From: Mesorhizobium sp. WSM3859
GTDB taxonomy: Bacteria > Pseudomonadota > Alphaproteobacteria > Rhizobiales > Rhizobiaceae
NCBI RefSeq assembly: GCF_002295065.1
Contig: NZ_NSGG01000020.1
Coordinates: forward strand, 1 to 64,000
Length of the DNA: 64,000 nt
Reading direction: 5' to 3'
Shown: piece by piece, positions 8,374 to 16,255 of the stretch
Layout: every line of letters begins with the position of its first letter
Position numbering within the stretch: position 1 is the stretch's first letter
Notes under the pieces: generated by a model
What the model saw: the letters and a program-made list of their open reading frames with translations, nothing else
The model's database searches: none
Told to the model about the DNA's origin: nothing
Position numbers and translations under genes: made by a program

Positions 8374-8560
8374 TCGTCATCCACGGGCGAAGCAAGGAGC
8401 GAAGCGACGCGGCGCAGACCCGAGGATCCATGCCGTGACCCCAAGGCGCTGCAGCAGCGCAGAATTCTACTCCACTGCACCCTTCGATTAAGGTAACGGC
8501 ATGGATTCCAGGGTCTCCGCGACGGAGCTTACGCTCCTGCTTCGCCCTGGAATGACGACG
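8374..8560. repeat. Family E long inverted-repeat element, copy 1 (~187 bp)
   Basis: Left arm CGTCATCCACGGGCGAAGC...GACCCGAGGATCCATGCCGT (from 8374) and right arm ACGGCATGGATTCCAGGGTC...CGCCCTGGAATGACG (to 8560) are imperfect inverted repeats around a core with GCAGAATTCT. The same plan recurs at 14292-14484. It fills the gap between convergent genes and may also act as a two-way terminator. Confidence 0.8.
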
Positions 8561-8629
8561 TTGGGGAGGATTCGGCTAATCCCCAGCGCTTGCACTGATT
8601 CCGACTCTTCCTGCTTTCCAAGCCGGCGC

Positions 8630-10039
8630 TTACTTCCAGTCGCGGATGTCGACGAAGTGGCCTGCGATCGCCGCGGCTGCGGCCATGGCCGGCGACACCA
8701 GATGGGTGCGGCCCTTGAAGCCCTGGCGACCCTCGAAGTTGCGGTTCGAGGTCGATGCGCAGCGTTCATGCGGCTTCAAACGGTCGTCGTTCATGGCGAG
8801 ACACATCGAGCAGCCCGGCTCGCGCCAGTCGAAGCCGGCGGCGACGAAGATCTTGTCGAGACCTTCGGCCTCGGCCTGCTCCTTCACCAGGCCGGAACCC
8901 GGCACGATCATGGCGTTGACGCGCGGATTGACCTTCTTGCCTTCGACCACCTTGGCAGCGGCGCGCAAATCCTCGATGCGGCCATTGGTGCAGGAACCGA
9001 TGAAGACGCGGTCGAGCGCGATGTCGGTGATCTTGGTTCCAGGCGTCAGGCCCATATATTCCAGTGCCCGATGCTTGGAGGAACGCTTGTTCTCGTCCGT
9101 GATGTCTTCGGGGTTCGGCACGATGCCCTGCACCGAGACGACGTCCTCCGGCGAGGAGCCCCAGGAGACGATCGGCGGCAGCTTCGCCGCGTCGAGCACG
9201 ATCACCTTGTCGAAATGCGCGCCTTCGTCCGACTTGAGCGTCTTCCAGTAGGCAAGCGCCGCATCCCACGCCGCGCCCTTGGGCGCGCGCGGCTTGTCCT
9301 TGACATAGGCGAAGGTCGTCTCGTCCGGCGCGATCAGGCCGGCGCGCGCGCCAGCCTCGATCGACATGTTGCAGATCGTCATGCGGCCTTCCATCGACAG
9401 CGAGCGGATCGCTTCACCCGCATATTCGATGACGTAGCCGGTGCCGCCGGCCGTGCCGATCTCGCCGATGATGGCGAGGATGATGTCCTTGGCGGTGACG
9501 CCTTCAGGCAGCTGGCCGTCGACGCGCACCAGCATATTCCGGGCCTTGCGTTGGATCAGCGTCTGGGTGGCGAGCACATGCTCGACCTCTGACGTGCCGA
9601 TGCCATGCGCGAGCGCGCCGAAGGCGCCGTGCGTGGACGTGTGGCTGTCGCCGCACACGATGGTCATGCCGGGCAGGGTGAAGCCCTGCTCGGGCCCGAT
9701 GATGTGGACGATGCCCTGGCGGACGTCGTTCTCGGAATAATATTCGATGCCGAAATCCTTGGCATTCCTGGCCAGCGCCTCGACCTGGATGCGGCTTTCC
9801 TCGTTCTTGATGCCGAACTTGCGCTCCGGCGAGGTCGACACGTTATGGTCGACCACGGCCAGCGTCTTTTCCGGATGGCGAACCTTGCGGTTCGACATGC
9901 GCAGGCCTTCGAAGGCCTGCGGGCTGGTGACCTCGTGCACGAGGTGGCGGTCGATATAGAGCAGGCAGGTGCCGTCGTCCTGGCGGTCGACGACGTGGTC
10001 GTCGAAGATCTTGTCGTAGAGGGTGCGCGGTGCGCTCAT
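8630..10039 (-). CDS. leuC: 3-isopropylmalate dehydratase large subunit
   Basis: A 469-residue aconitase-family subunit. With LeuD it isomerises 2- to 3-isopropylmalate in leucine synthesis. The three 4Fe-4S ligands are the Cys of GSCTNGRIEDL near residue 350 and C410 and C413 in GCSMCLAMN. Other family motifs present are VCGDSHTSTHGAFGALA and RNFEGRQG. The length and ends are normal. No leuD lies next to it here, so the small subunit must be encoded elsewhere. Confidence 0.98.
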   Translation of the reverse strand: MSAPRTLYDKIFDDHVVDRQDDGTCLLYIDRHLVHEVTSPQAFEGLRMSNRKVRHPEKTLAVVDHNVSTSPERKFGIKNEESRIQVEALARNAKDFGIEYYSENDVRQGIVHIIGPEQGFTLPGMTIVCGDSHTSTHGAFGALAHGIGTSEVEHVLATQTLIQRKARNMLVRVDGQLPEGVTAKDIILAIIGEIGTAGGTGYVIEYAGEAIRSLSMEGRMTICNMSIEAGARAGLIAPDETTFAYVKDKPRAPKGAAWDAALAYWKTLKSDEGAHFDKVIVLDAAKLPPIVSWGSSPEDVVSVQGIVPNPEDITDENKRSSKHRALEYMGLTPGTKITDIALDRVFIGSCTNGRIEDLRAAAKVVEGKKVNPRVNAMIVPGSGLVKEQAEAEGLDKIFVAAGFDWREPGCSMCLAMNDDRLKPHERCASTSNRNFEGRQGFKGRTHLVSPAMAAAAAIAGHFVDIRDWK

Positions 10040-10112
10040 GTGCGTAAATCCGTCGATATGAGAATGGGAAAAGCACGCCGGCCATCCGGCGCGACGACTG
10101 CGATCGGCCGGG

Positions 10113-10229
10113 TCAGTTAAGTCGGCTGGTCAACGCGCCGCAAACGCGCGCGGAGAAACGCGACGGCAGGCGCTTTCTGTCCTGCAGCACGAAACCCTTG
10201 TAGGCCGGATCGCTGAAAAGCTTTTCCAT
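10113..10229 (-). CDS. Possible 38-residue ORF upstream of leuC
   Basis: An ATG-started frame of 38 codons (MEKLFSDPAYKGFVLQDRKR at its start), rich in basic residues, ends 73 bases before leuC. It has five scattered leucines and no Leu run, so it does not look like a leucine attenuator peptide. Coding status is uncertain. It may be a short conserved rhizobial protein or a chance frame. Confidence 0.3.
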   Translation of the reverse strand: MEKLFSDPAYKGFVLQDRKRLPSRFSARVCGALTSRLN

Positions 10230-10275
10230 GGCGGGGTAGATAGCAATGTTTTGGCTTTTCGGCAATTAGCGTGAC

Positions 10276-10427
10276 TTCCCCTTCTCCCCTTGTGGGAGAA
10301 GGTGGATCGGCGCGGTAGCGCCGAGACGGTTGAGGGGTGTTCCAGCGGAGTGAGACGCTGGCATTCCCTGGAGCACCCCTCATCCGGCCGCTACGCGGCC
10401 ACCTTCCCCCACAAGGGGGGAAGGAGA
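10276..10427. repeat. Family B inverted-repeat element
   Basis: The left arm CTTCTCCCCTTGTGGGAGAA plus GATCGGCGCGGTAGCGCCGA and a GAGGGGTGTTCCAGCG end is mirrored by a right arm (GGAGCACCCCTCATCC... to CCCCCACAAGGGGGGAAGG). Related copies are at 44551, 46498, 53938 and 59191, and inside ftsY. Confidence 0.85.
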
Positions 10428-10436
10428 GGCTGGCGC

Positions 10437-11087
10437 TCACACCACCTCAAACACAAAGGTCTTCACGAGCGCCTCCGGATCGCCGATAGCATAGCAGCGG
10501 AACCAGGGACTCTGCTCGACCAGGCGCCATTTCCTCGCCTGCGCGAGCTCGTCGAACACCGCTTGGAAACCGCCGCTCTCGAAAACCTGGTCGCGCACGG
10601 TGAAGATGGCGTGGCCGCCGCTTTTGGTGATGCGCACCAGCTCGTGCAGGCCGGCGGCCGGCGCGTGGCCGATGGTGAAGACGCCGGTCGAGAAGAAGGC
10701 GCGGAAATACCGGTCGGGCCAGGGCAGCGGCCCGCCGAGCATTGCCTTCGTCAGCTCGCTATAGGCCGGCTTGCCACCGGCCTGGCGGCTGCCGGCGAGC
10801 TTCAGCATGTCGTCGGAGAGGTCGAGGCCGGCGATGTCGCCATAGCCCAGCGCCTTCAGCGACGGACCCGAAAGGCCGGTGCCGCAGCCGGCGTCGAGCA
10901 GCGGACCTTCGCCGGCCGGCACATGCCGCGCCACCCAGGCGGTGATCAGAAACGGCAGAAGGTAGCCGAGCGAGGCGGTCTCGCTGTCATAGGTCGCGGC
11001 CCATTCGGCATAGGCCTTGGCGAGCCCTTCCGGCGTCTCGGCCGAATAGACGGAATCCAGCGCCGCATTGGCCTTGTCGATATTCAT
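10437..11087 (-). CDS. Class I SAM-dependent methyltransferase
   Basis: A 216-residue Rossmann-fold methyltransferase. Motif I is LLDAGCGTGLSG near residue 63-74, motif II is IAGLDLSDDMLKLA, and HELVRITKSGGHAIFTVRD is the post-IV region. The substrate is unknown. Similarity is to small-molecule and UbiE-like methyltransferases, not to RNA types. It lies 61 bases downstream of the ABC permease gene on the same strand, so it might be cotranscribed. Confidence 0.85.
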   Translation of the reverse strand: MNIDKANAALDSVYSAETPEGLAKAYAEWAATYDSETASLGYLLPFLITAWVARHVPAGEGPLLDAGCGTGLSGPSLKALGYGDIAGLDLSDDMLKLAGSRQAGGKPAYSELTKAMLGGPLPWPDRYFRAFFSTGVFTIGHAPAAGLHELVRITKSGGHAIFTVRDQVFESGGFQAVFDELAQARKWRLVEQSPWFRCYAIGDPEALVKTFVFEVV

Positions 11088-11148
11088 GGGGCGTTTCCTC
11101 CGCGCCGGATCTTAGGGCTCCCAAGGTAGCGCGGACTTTGTCGGCCGG

Positions 11149-11961
11149 CTATTCCCGATGCTGCCGGCGCAGGCGCTGCTCCAATGCCCGCAGCGCCAGC
11201 GACAGGCCGATGGTCAGGATGAGATAGATATAGGCGACGATCGAATAGGTCTCGAAGAAGCGGAACGAGCCGGCGGCATAGACCTTGCCCATCTGGGTGA
11301 TGTCGGCGACGCCGAGCACGGAGACCAGCGAGGAATCCTTGACCATGGCGACGAAATCGTTGCCGAGCGGCGGCAGGATCATGCGGATCGCCTGCGGGAA
11401 CACGATCAGCCGGAAGCGCTGCGCCCGGCTGAGCCCGAGCGCCTTGGCGGCTTCGATCTGGCCCTTCTCGACCGACTGGATGCCGGCGCGGAACACCTCC
11501 GAGATGAAGGCCGAGTAGCCGATGGTCAACGCCATGATGGCGCGCCAGAGCAGCGAGATATCGCGCACCAGGAGTTCGCCCATCAGGCCGGTGCTCTGCA
11601 GCGGCGCGGTCAGCGCATTCCAGGCGGCGACGAAGGCCGGCGCGCCGGCAAAGGCGATCCAGAACAACAGCACCAGGATCGGCACGCCGCGGATGATCTC
11701 GACATAGAAGCGCGCGATCTGCCGCAGCCATTGCGATCCCGACAGCGCCATCAGCGCGATGCCGAGCCCAAGCGCGGAGGCGAGCGCAAAGGCGACCGCG
11801 GTGACGAAGATGGTGATGCCAATGCCCTTGGCGACGGTGGCGAAGACCTCGGCATAGAGGTCGCTGGACGCGATGGCGAGGGCTGCGGCCACTGCGAGCA
11901 CGGCCGCGGCGGCAAGCCACCACGGGAATTCGGATTTGGCGGTGGATGTGGTGGCTGGCAT
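11149..11961 (-). CDS. Polar amino-acid ABC transporter permease
   Basis: A 270-residue inner-membrane permease of the HisMQ/GlnP type. It has five to six transmembrane segments and the EAA loop EAAKALGLSRAQRFRLIVFP, which docks the ATPase. The segment YVEIIRGVPILVLLFW is also typical of the family. It pairs with the binding protein encoded upstream at 12222-13019. No second permease or ATPase gene is adjacent, so the transporter is incomplete at this locus. Confidence 0.93.
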   Translation of the reverse strand: MPATTSTAKSEFPWWLAAAAVLAVAAALAIASSDLYAEVFATVAKGIGITIFVTAVAFALASALGLGIALMALSGSQWLRQIARFYVEIIRGVPILVLLFWIAFAGAPAFVAAWNALTAPLQSTGLMGELLVRDISLLWRAIMALTIGYSAFISEVFRAGIQSVEKGQIEAAKALGLSRAQRFRLIVFPQAIRMILPPLGNDFVAMVKDSSLVSVLGVADITQMGKVYAAGSFRFFETYSIVAYIYLILTIGLSLALRALEQRLRRQHRE

Positions 11962-12004
11962 CAGTTCCCAACGCTGGCGAATAGATGCCGTCGCAAGAAT
12001 TGCT

Positions 12005-12189
12005 GATCTCCCCCCTTGCGGGGGAGATGTCCGGCAGGACAGAGGGGGGTGCTGTCCCGCCTGCCTGTCAGCAGGTCGCGATCACGGCCTCTGGTCGGAT
12101 TCTCTTCGAAGAAGCTTGGAATGGAGATGTCGCGTTCCGGCACACCCCCCTCTGCCCTGCCGGGCATCTCCCCCGCAAGGGGGGAGATT
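12005..12189. repeat. Family A element, arms in the opposite order (~185 bp)
   Basis: Arms at 12005-12050 and 12143-12189 are as in the other family A elements. Here the C-run/G-run hairpins face outward and the CAGAGGGGGG ends face inward, the reverse of the other four complete copies. The ~92-bp centre is not obviously related to theirs. It separates the binding-protein gene from its permease gene. Confidence 0.82.
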
Positions 12190-12221
12190 GGCAGCTTTGC
12201 CGGCCGTCGCGACAACAGCGC

Positions 12222-13019
12222 CTACTGCCCCATCTTGTAATCGAGGAACCACTTCTTGTTGAGCTTGTCCAACGTGCCGTCGGCCTTGAGCGAGGCGATG
12301 GCGGCGTTGACCGGCTTCACCAGCTCCGAGCCCTTCGGGAAGATGAAGCCAAAGTCCTCGGTGCCGAGCGGGCCGCCGATCAGCTTCAGCTTGCCTTCGG
12401 AGGCGTCGACATAGCCCTTGCCGGCGGTGCCGTCGGTCAGCACGACGTCGACGTCGCCCGCCTTCAGCGCCTGCACGGTCGCGCCGAAGGTCTCGAACAG
12501 CTTGATGCGCGGATTCTGCTCATTGCCGTCGAGCACGCTGTAGACGGCGGTGTAGAAGGGCGTGGTGCCCGGCTGGGCGCCGATCAGCCCGTCCTTGAAG
12601 GCGCCGAAACTCTTGGCGTCGGTGAAGCGGCTTTCGTCGCCGCGCACCAGCATGAACTGCTCCGAGCGCATATAGGGGTCGGAAAAGTCGACCTTCTCCT
12701 TGCGGTCGTCCTTGATGGTGATGCCGGTCATGCCGATGTTGTACTGGTTGTCCGAAACCGCCTGGATCATCGCGTCCCAGGAGGTGTTCTGGTATTCGAC
12801 CTTGAAGTTCAGCCGCTTGGCAATCTCGTCCATCGCGTCATATTCCCAGCCGATCTGCTTGCCGGTCTTCTTGTCGATGAACTGCAGCGGCGGATAGGCG
12901 TTTTCCGTCACCACCACGACCTTCTTGCCGCCGAGGTCGGGCAAATTGTCGGCGAGCGCGGCGACAGGCGCGAGGAGGCAGGCCACCATGGCGGCCAGCA
13001 GCAATTTCGACTTGGTCAT
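12222..13019 (-). CDS. Amino-acid ABC transporter substrate-binding protein
   Basis: A 265-residue periplasmic binding protein of family 3 (SBP_bac_3). The signal peptide MTKSKLLLAAMVACLLAPVA is cleaved after ALA near residue 23. Lobe signatures include AYPPLQFIDKKTGKQIGWEYD, DAMIQAVSDNQYNIGMTGIT and KVDFSDPYM. The exact amino acid bound cannot be read from sequence. It is transcribed ahead of the permease gene, with a family A repeat between them. Confidence 0.93.
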   Translation of the reverse strand: MTKSKLLLAAMVACLLAPVAALADNLPDLGGKKVVVVTENAYPPLQFIDKKTGKQIGWEYDAMDEIAKRLNFKVEYQNTSWDAMIQAVSDNQYNIGMTGITIKDDRKEKVDFSDPYMRSEQFMLVRGDESRFTDAKSFGAFKDGLIGAQPGTTPFYTAVYSVLDGNEQNPRIKLFETFGATVQALKAGDVDVVLTDGTAGKGYVDASEGKLKLIGGPLGTEDFGFIFPKGSELVKPVNAAIASLKADGTLDKLNKKWFLDYKMGQ

Positions 13020-13083
13020 GACAAATCTCCGAAGGTGCGACCGCGCTGCAATTTCGCGGCCTGGGAAAATCCGGCGCCGACTT

Positions 13084-13153
13084 TAGAGCAATTCCAGGAA
13101 AAGTGTGAAGCGGTTTTCCGTCCGGAATTGCGTAAAAACAAAGAGATAGAGCT
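13084..13153. repeat. Family C palindromic repeat
   Basis: About 70 bp (AGCAATTCCAGGAAAAGTGT onward to AAAGAGATAGAG) almost identical to 5780-5850. The ends GCAATTCC and GGAATTGC pair. It lies between ohrR and the binding-protein gene. Confidence 0.85.
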
Positions 13154-13252
13154 TGCCGCAAGCGCCATGCAAGCCGGTCCGCTGCGACGTTGCGTACCAA
13201 AGGCAAATCCGATGCTCTTTGAGGATGGTTTCGAGGACTGCCTTTGCGGCGA

Positions 13253-13753
13253 TCAGTCCTGATTGGCCGTAGCCTCGCGCAGCCCCGCGACCAGCCGTGT
13301 CAGCGTGCCGTGCAGAGCCTTCAGCTCGGCCCGCTCCAGCGGCATGCCGCAGCTTAGCCCTTCCTGCACGTCCTTCATCTTCGCCCTCAGCGCCTGGCCC
13401 TTGGCGGTCGGTTCGACCAGCACCCGGCGCTCGTCGGCGGCATCGCGCCGGCGCGTCACGAGGCCGCCTGTCTCCATGCGCTTGATCAGCGGCGTCAGCG
13501 TCGCCGAATCGAGCCCGAGCGCCGCGCCAAGCTCGCCGATCGTGCTCGGCGAATGCTGCCACAGCGCCAGCATCGCCAGATATTGCGGATAAGTAAGGCC
13601 GAGCGGGTCGAGCAGCGGCCGGTAGAGCTTGGTCATCAGCCCGCTCGCCGAATAAAGCGCAAAGCAGAGCTGCTGGTCGAGACGCGGCACGGCGATAGCC
13701 CCGGCGTCTTGCTCCGGGGCTTGCTTGGCCATGGTCTCAGTTGTCATCGTCAT
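13253..13753 (-). CDS. ohrR: Organic-peroxide-sensing MarR-type repressor
   Basis: A 166-residue winged-helix repressor. The reactive Cys is C30 in LDQQLCFALYSAS, the OhrR signature. A second Cys, C135, lies 105 residues later, the same spacing as C22/C127 of Xanthomonas OhrR, so this looks like a two-Cys sensor. The DNA-binding region is around IGELGAALGLDSATLTPLIK, and the wing is RRRDAADERRVLV. The start overlaps the ohr stop (ATGA), so ohr and ohrR are cotranscribed and coregulated from the operator at 14202. Confidence 0.93.
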   Translation of the reverse strand: MTMTTETMAKQAPEQDAGAIAVPRLDQQLCFALYSASGLMTKLYRPLLDPLGLTYPQYLAMLALWQHSPSTIGELGAALGLDSATLTPLIKRMETGGLVTRRRDAADERRVLVEPTAKGQALRAKMKDVQEGLSCGMPLERAELKALHGTLTRLVAGLREATANQD

Positions 13754-14184
13754 GCTGCCTTTGCCGGAAGTGCCGTGGTAGACAGCGCCACATCGATATT
13801 GCCCCGGATGGCGTTGGAATAGGGGCAGATCTTGTGCGCTTCCGATACAAGCGCCTCGGCGCCCGCCTGATCAAGCCCCTTGATCTCGGCCGCCACCGCG
13901 ACGCCGAGCCTGAAGCCGCCCTGGTCGTTCGGATAGAGGCTCACCGTGGATGTAATCGAAGCGTCCTCAAGCGGCAGCTTCTGCTGACGGGCGACGAAGC
14001 GCACCGCGCTCTCGAAGCAGGCTGCGTATCCGACGGCGAAAAGCTGTTCCGGATTGGTGGCGCCGCCCTTGCCGCCGAGCTCCTTCGGCATCGCAAGGTC
14101 GACCTTGAGCAGGCCGTCGCTGGTTTCGCCGTGACCGTTGCGGCCGCCGCTGACGTGAGCCTGGGCGGTGTAGAGTGCAGACAT
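13750..14184 (-). CDS. ohr: Organic hydroperoxide resistance protein
   Basis: A 144-residue OsmC/Ohr-family thiol peroxidase that reduces organic hydroperoxides, including fatty-acid peroxides. The peroxidatic Cys is C56 (YAACFESA) and the resolving Cys is C120 (KICPYSNA). NPEQLFAVGYAACF is diagnostic. It is first in the ohr-ohrR operon, with the palindromic operator 18 bases ahead of its ATG. Confidence 0.96.
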   Translation of the reverse strand: MSALYTAQAHVSGGRNGHGETSDGLLKVDLAMPKELGGKGGATNPEQLFAVGYAACFESAVRFVARQQKLPLEDASITSTVSLYPNDQGGFRLGVAVAAEIKGLDQAGAEALVSEAHKICPYSNAIRGNIDVALSTTALPAKAA

Positions 14185-14201
14185 TTTCGATCTCCGTTGA
14201 T

Positions 14202-14226
14202 TTGTACACGATTATTTAGTGTACAA
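14202..14226 (-). promoter_or_regulatory. OhrR operator (perfect 8-bp inverted repeat)
   Basis: TTGTACAC, nine A/T-rich bases, then GTGTACAA: perfect 8-bp arms about 18-42 bases upstream of ohr. TACA/TGTA half-sites and an A/T spacer agree with known OhrR boxes. Binding here should block transcription of ohr-ohrR until OhrR is oxidised. Confidence 0.75.
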
Positions 14227-14291
14227 GATAATTAGATGTCAAGGGGTACAATGCGCCCGTCTCCGATGTTCGGATGAATCGGCGGCAGCCC

Positions 14292-14484
14292 CTCAGCTTC
14301 GTCATCCACGGGCGGAGCGACGCGAAGCGGAGCGCAGACCCGAGGATCCATTCCGTTACCTCAGCCATGGAGTGCAGCGGGGCAGAATTCTGCACTGTTG
14401 CGGAGCCTCGATGTCACGGAATGGATCCTCGGGTCTGCGCTGCGTCGCTATGCTCCTTGTTCCGCCCGTGGATGACGAAGCTCA
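14292..14484. repeat. Family E long inverted-repeat element, copy 2 (~190 bp)
   Basis: The arms are about 75 bp. CTCAGCTTCGTCATCCACGG at the left mirrors CCGTGGATGACGAAGCTCAG at the right, and GACCCGAGGATCCATTCCGT mirrors ACGGAATGGATCCTCGGGTC. The core contains GCAGAATTCTGC. It is better preserved than copy 1 (8374-8560). Confidence 0.88.
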
Positions 14485-14583
14485 GATGTTTCCCATCACC
14501 AACCTATGCGGTGCGTGGAGGCAGGTAGGATAGGAACCTGACTGATCGGGAACTTGGAGGGCCGGGATCTTTCCCCAAAATAA

Positions 14584-14608
14584 AAAGGCGGCCGAAGCCG
14601 CCTTTCCA
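14584..14608 (-). terminator. Rho-independent terminator of rplS
   Basis: On the minus strand AAAGGCGGC-TTCG-GCCGCCTTT is a perfect 9-bp stem with a UUCG tetraloop, followed by TTATTTT. It lies 20 bases after the rplS stop. Confidence 0.9.
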
Positions 14609-14627
14609 GAACCTAATTCGCAAAGCC

Positions 14628-15149
14628 TTATTCGGCTGAAGCAGCCTCGGCGGCGGCCTTCTTCTCGGCGGCTTCCTTGGCGGCCGTCTCGGCGGCCAGC
14701 GCCTGGGCGGCGGCGACCTTCTCGGCCTCGATGCGGGCGCGCTCGGCGGCCAAAGCGTCACGCTCTTCGTCGTTCAGCTTGCGGGCGCGCACGCCGGTGT
14801 TTTCCGAAATGCGGGCCGACTTGCCGCGACGGTCGCGCAGGTAATAGAGCTTGGCGCGGCGTACCTTGCCGCGGCGCACGATCTCGACGCCCTCGACCAT
14901 CGGCGAATAGACCGGGAAAACGCGCTCGACGCCTTCGCCGTAGGAAATCTTGCGGACGGTGAAATTCTCCTGGAAGCCGGAGCCGGAGCGGGCGATGACG
15001 ACGCCCTCATAGGCCTGCACGCGGGTGCGGCTGCCTTCGGTGACGCGCACCTGGACGCGCACGGTGTCGCCCGGCTGGAATTCGGGCAGCTTGCGCTTGG
15101 CTTCGATCTTGGCGGCCTGTTCGGCCTCGAGCTGACGGATGAGATCCAT
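14628..15149 (-). CDS. rplS: 50S ribosomal protein L19 with Ala/Glu-rich tail
   Basis: A 173-residue bL19. The core (1 to about 115) has FQPGDTVRVQVRVTEGSRTR and GVERVFPVYSPMVEGVEIVR, and RRAKLYYLRDRRGKSARI closes it. The remaining ~55 residues are a charged, Ala/Glu-rich helix, a tail common in Rhizobiales L19 and absent from the ~115-residue E. coli protein. It is normally cotranscribed with rimM-trmD. Here a + strand gene lies between, so it needs its own promoter in 15150-15502. Confidence 0.97.
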   Translation of the reverse strand: MDLIRQLEAEQAAKIEAKRKLPEFQPGDTVRVQVRVTEGSRTRVQAYEGVVIARSGSGFQENFTVRKISYGEGVERVFPVYSPMVEGVEIVRRGKVRRAKLYYLRDRRGKSARISENTGVRARKLNDEERDALAAERARIEAEKVAAAQALAAETAAKEAAEKKAAAEAASAE

Positions 15150-15354
15150 CTCAAATATCCACTTCTTGTTCTTCCGACAGTCAGAGCGTCCTCAACTCGC
15201 CTTGCAGTTCCAACGACCGCTCGGCTATGCCCTTTGTCCGAGGAAAGGACATTGGGCAGGGACGGCTACACCGTCATTTGTTGACGGGCCCAGAAGATCG
15301 TTCTTCCGGTTCGGGCGGCGACATACAGCTATTTCGGCGCTTTGTCACGTCCAA

Positions 15355-15402
15355 ATGCATGTCGCCCAGAAGTGTGCGCGGTTCTGGGGCGACGACATGC
15401 AT
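15355..15402. repeat. Palindromic repeat with ATGCATGTCG ends
   Basis: ATGCATGTCGCCCAGAAGTG pairs with a right arm TTCTGGGGCGACGACATGCAT. The same palindrome occurs in the other orientation at 63953-64000. It lies in the 353-bp gap upstream of rplS. I saw no gene in the rest of that gap, which must hold the rplS leader and promoter. Confidence 0.8.
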
Positions 15403-15502
15403 CAAAAAAGGACTTTCAGGCATATTTTTTGCGCTTGATGGCCCCATGACATGGCCGCCGTGACAGGTTGCGCCCGCCTCGCAAGCTTTCTAAGCGGGGG
15501 AA

Positions 15503-16255
15503 ATGAGTCTTTTCGATGCCGCCTTGCTGTTTCTCGCTGGGTTCGTCTCCGGCGCGGTCAATGCCGTCGCCGGCGGCGGCACCTTCGTCACATTCGGTGC
15601 CATGACGCTGGTCGGCGTGCCGCCGATCGTCGCCAACGCCACCTCCTCGGTGACGCAGTTTCCCGGCTACATCACCTCGACGCTCGCCTATCTCGATGAC
15701 ATCAGGCATTTCTGGCGCCAGGCGCTGCTGCTTTGCGTGATCTCCGCCTTCGGCGCGCTGGCCGGTTCGCTCATCCTGCTTGCGCTTTCCAACCCGTCGT
15801 TCCGCGCGCTGGTGCCGTGGCTGCTGATCGCCGCGACTGCGCTGTTCGCCGCCGGGCCATGGCTGAAACCGGAAGCCGGACCGGACCACCAGGCCTGGGT
15901 CGGCTCTCTGACGGGTTCGCTCGCCCAGTTCGCAACGTCCGTCTATGGCGGCTTCTTCGGCGCCGGCATGGGCGTGATGATGCTGGCGACGCTCGGCCTG
16001 ACCCAGGCCGGCGACTATCACAAGCTCAATGCGCTGAAGAACATGCTGGCCGTGGTCATCGCGGCCATTGCCATCCTCGTCTTCGTCTCCGGCGGCGTCG
16101 TCGCCTGGCCGCAGGCGATCGTCATGATCCCGGGCGGCGCGCTTGGCGGCTATGCCGGCGTCTGGATCGCCAAGCGCGTGCCGCAGGGCGTGGTGCGCGG
16201 CTTCGTCGTCGCCGTCGGCCTGTTTCTCGCCTTCTACTATTTCACCAAAGGGTGA
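15503..16255 (+). CDS. TauE/SafE family permease
   Basis: A 250-residue integral membrane protein with about seven to eight helices. The two half-motifs of the TauE/SafE (DUF81) family are present: GAVNAVAGGGTFVTFGA near the start and GGFFGAGMGVMMLATLG in the second half. Members export sulfite, sulfoacetate or other small anions; the substrate here is unknown. It has a good ribosome-binding site (GGGGGAA). It is the only + gene between trmD and rplS, and its 3' end overlaps the trmD 3' end by 19 bases. Confidence 0.9.
   Translation: MSLFDAALLFLAGFVSGAVNAVAGGGTFVTFGAMTLVGVPPIVANATSSVTQFPGYITSTLAYLDDIRHFWRQALLLCVISAFGALAGSLILLALSNPSFRALVPWLLIAATALFAAGPWLKPEAGPDHQAWVGSLTGSLAQFATSVYGGFFGAGMGVMMLATLGLTQAGDYHKLNALKNMLAVVIAAIAILVFVSGGVVAWPQAIVMIPGGALGGYAGVWIAKRVPQGVVRGFVVAVGLFLAFYYFTKG

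Noticed and set aside
10113..10229. Leucine attenuator peptide for leuC
   Set aside because: Leucines are scattered, not in a run, and no terminator/antiterminator pair is visible before leuC.
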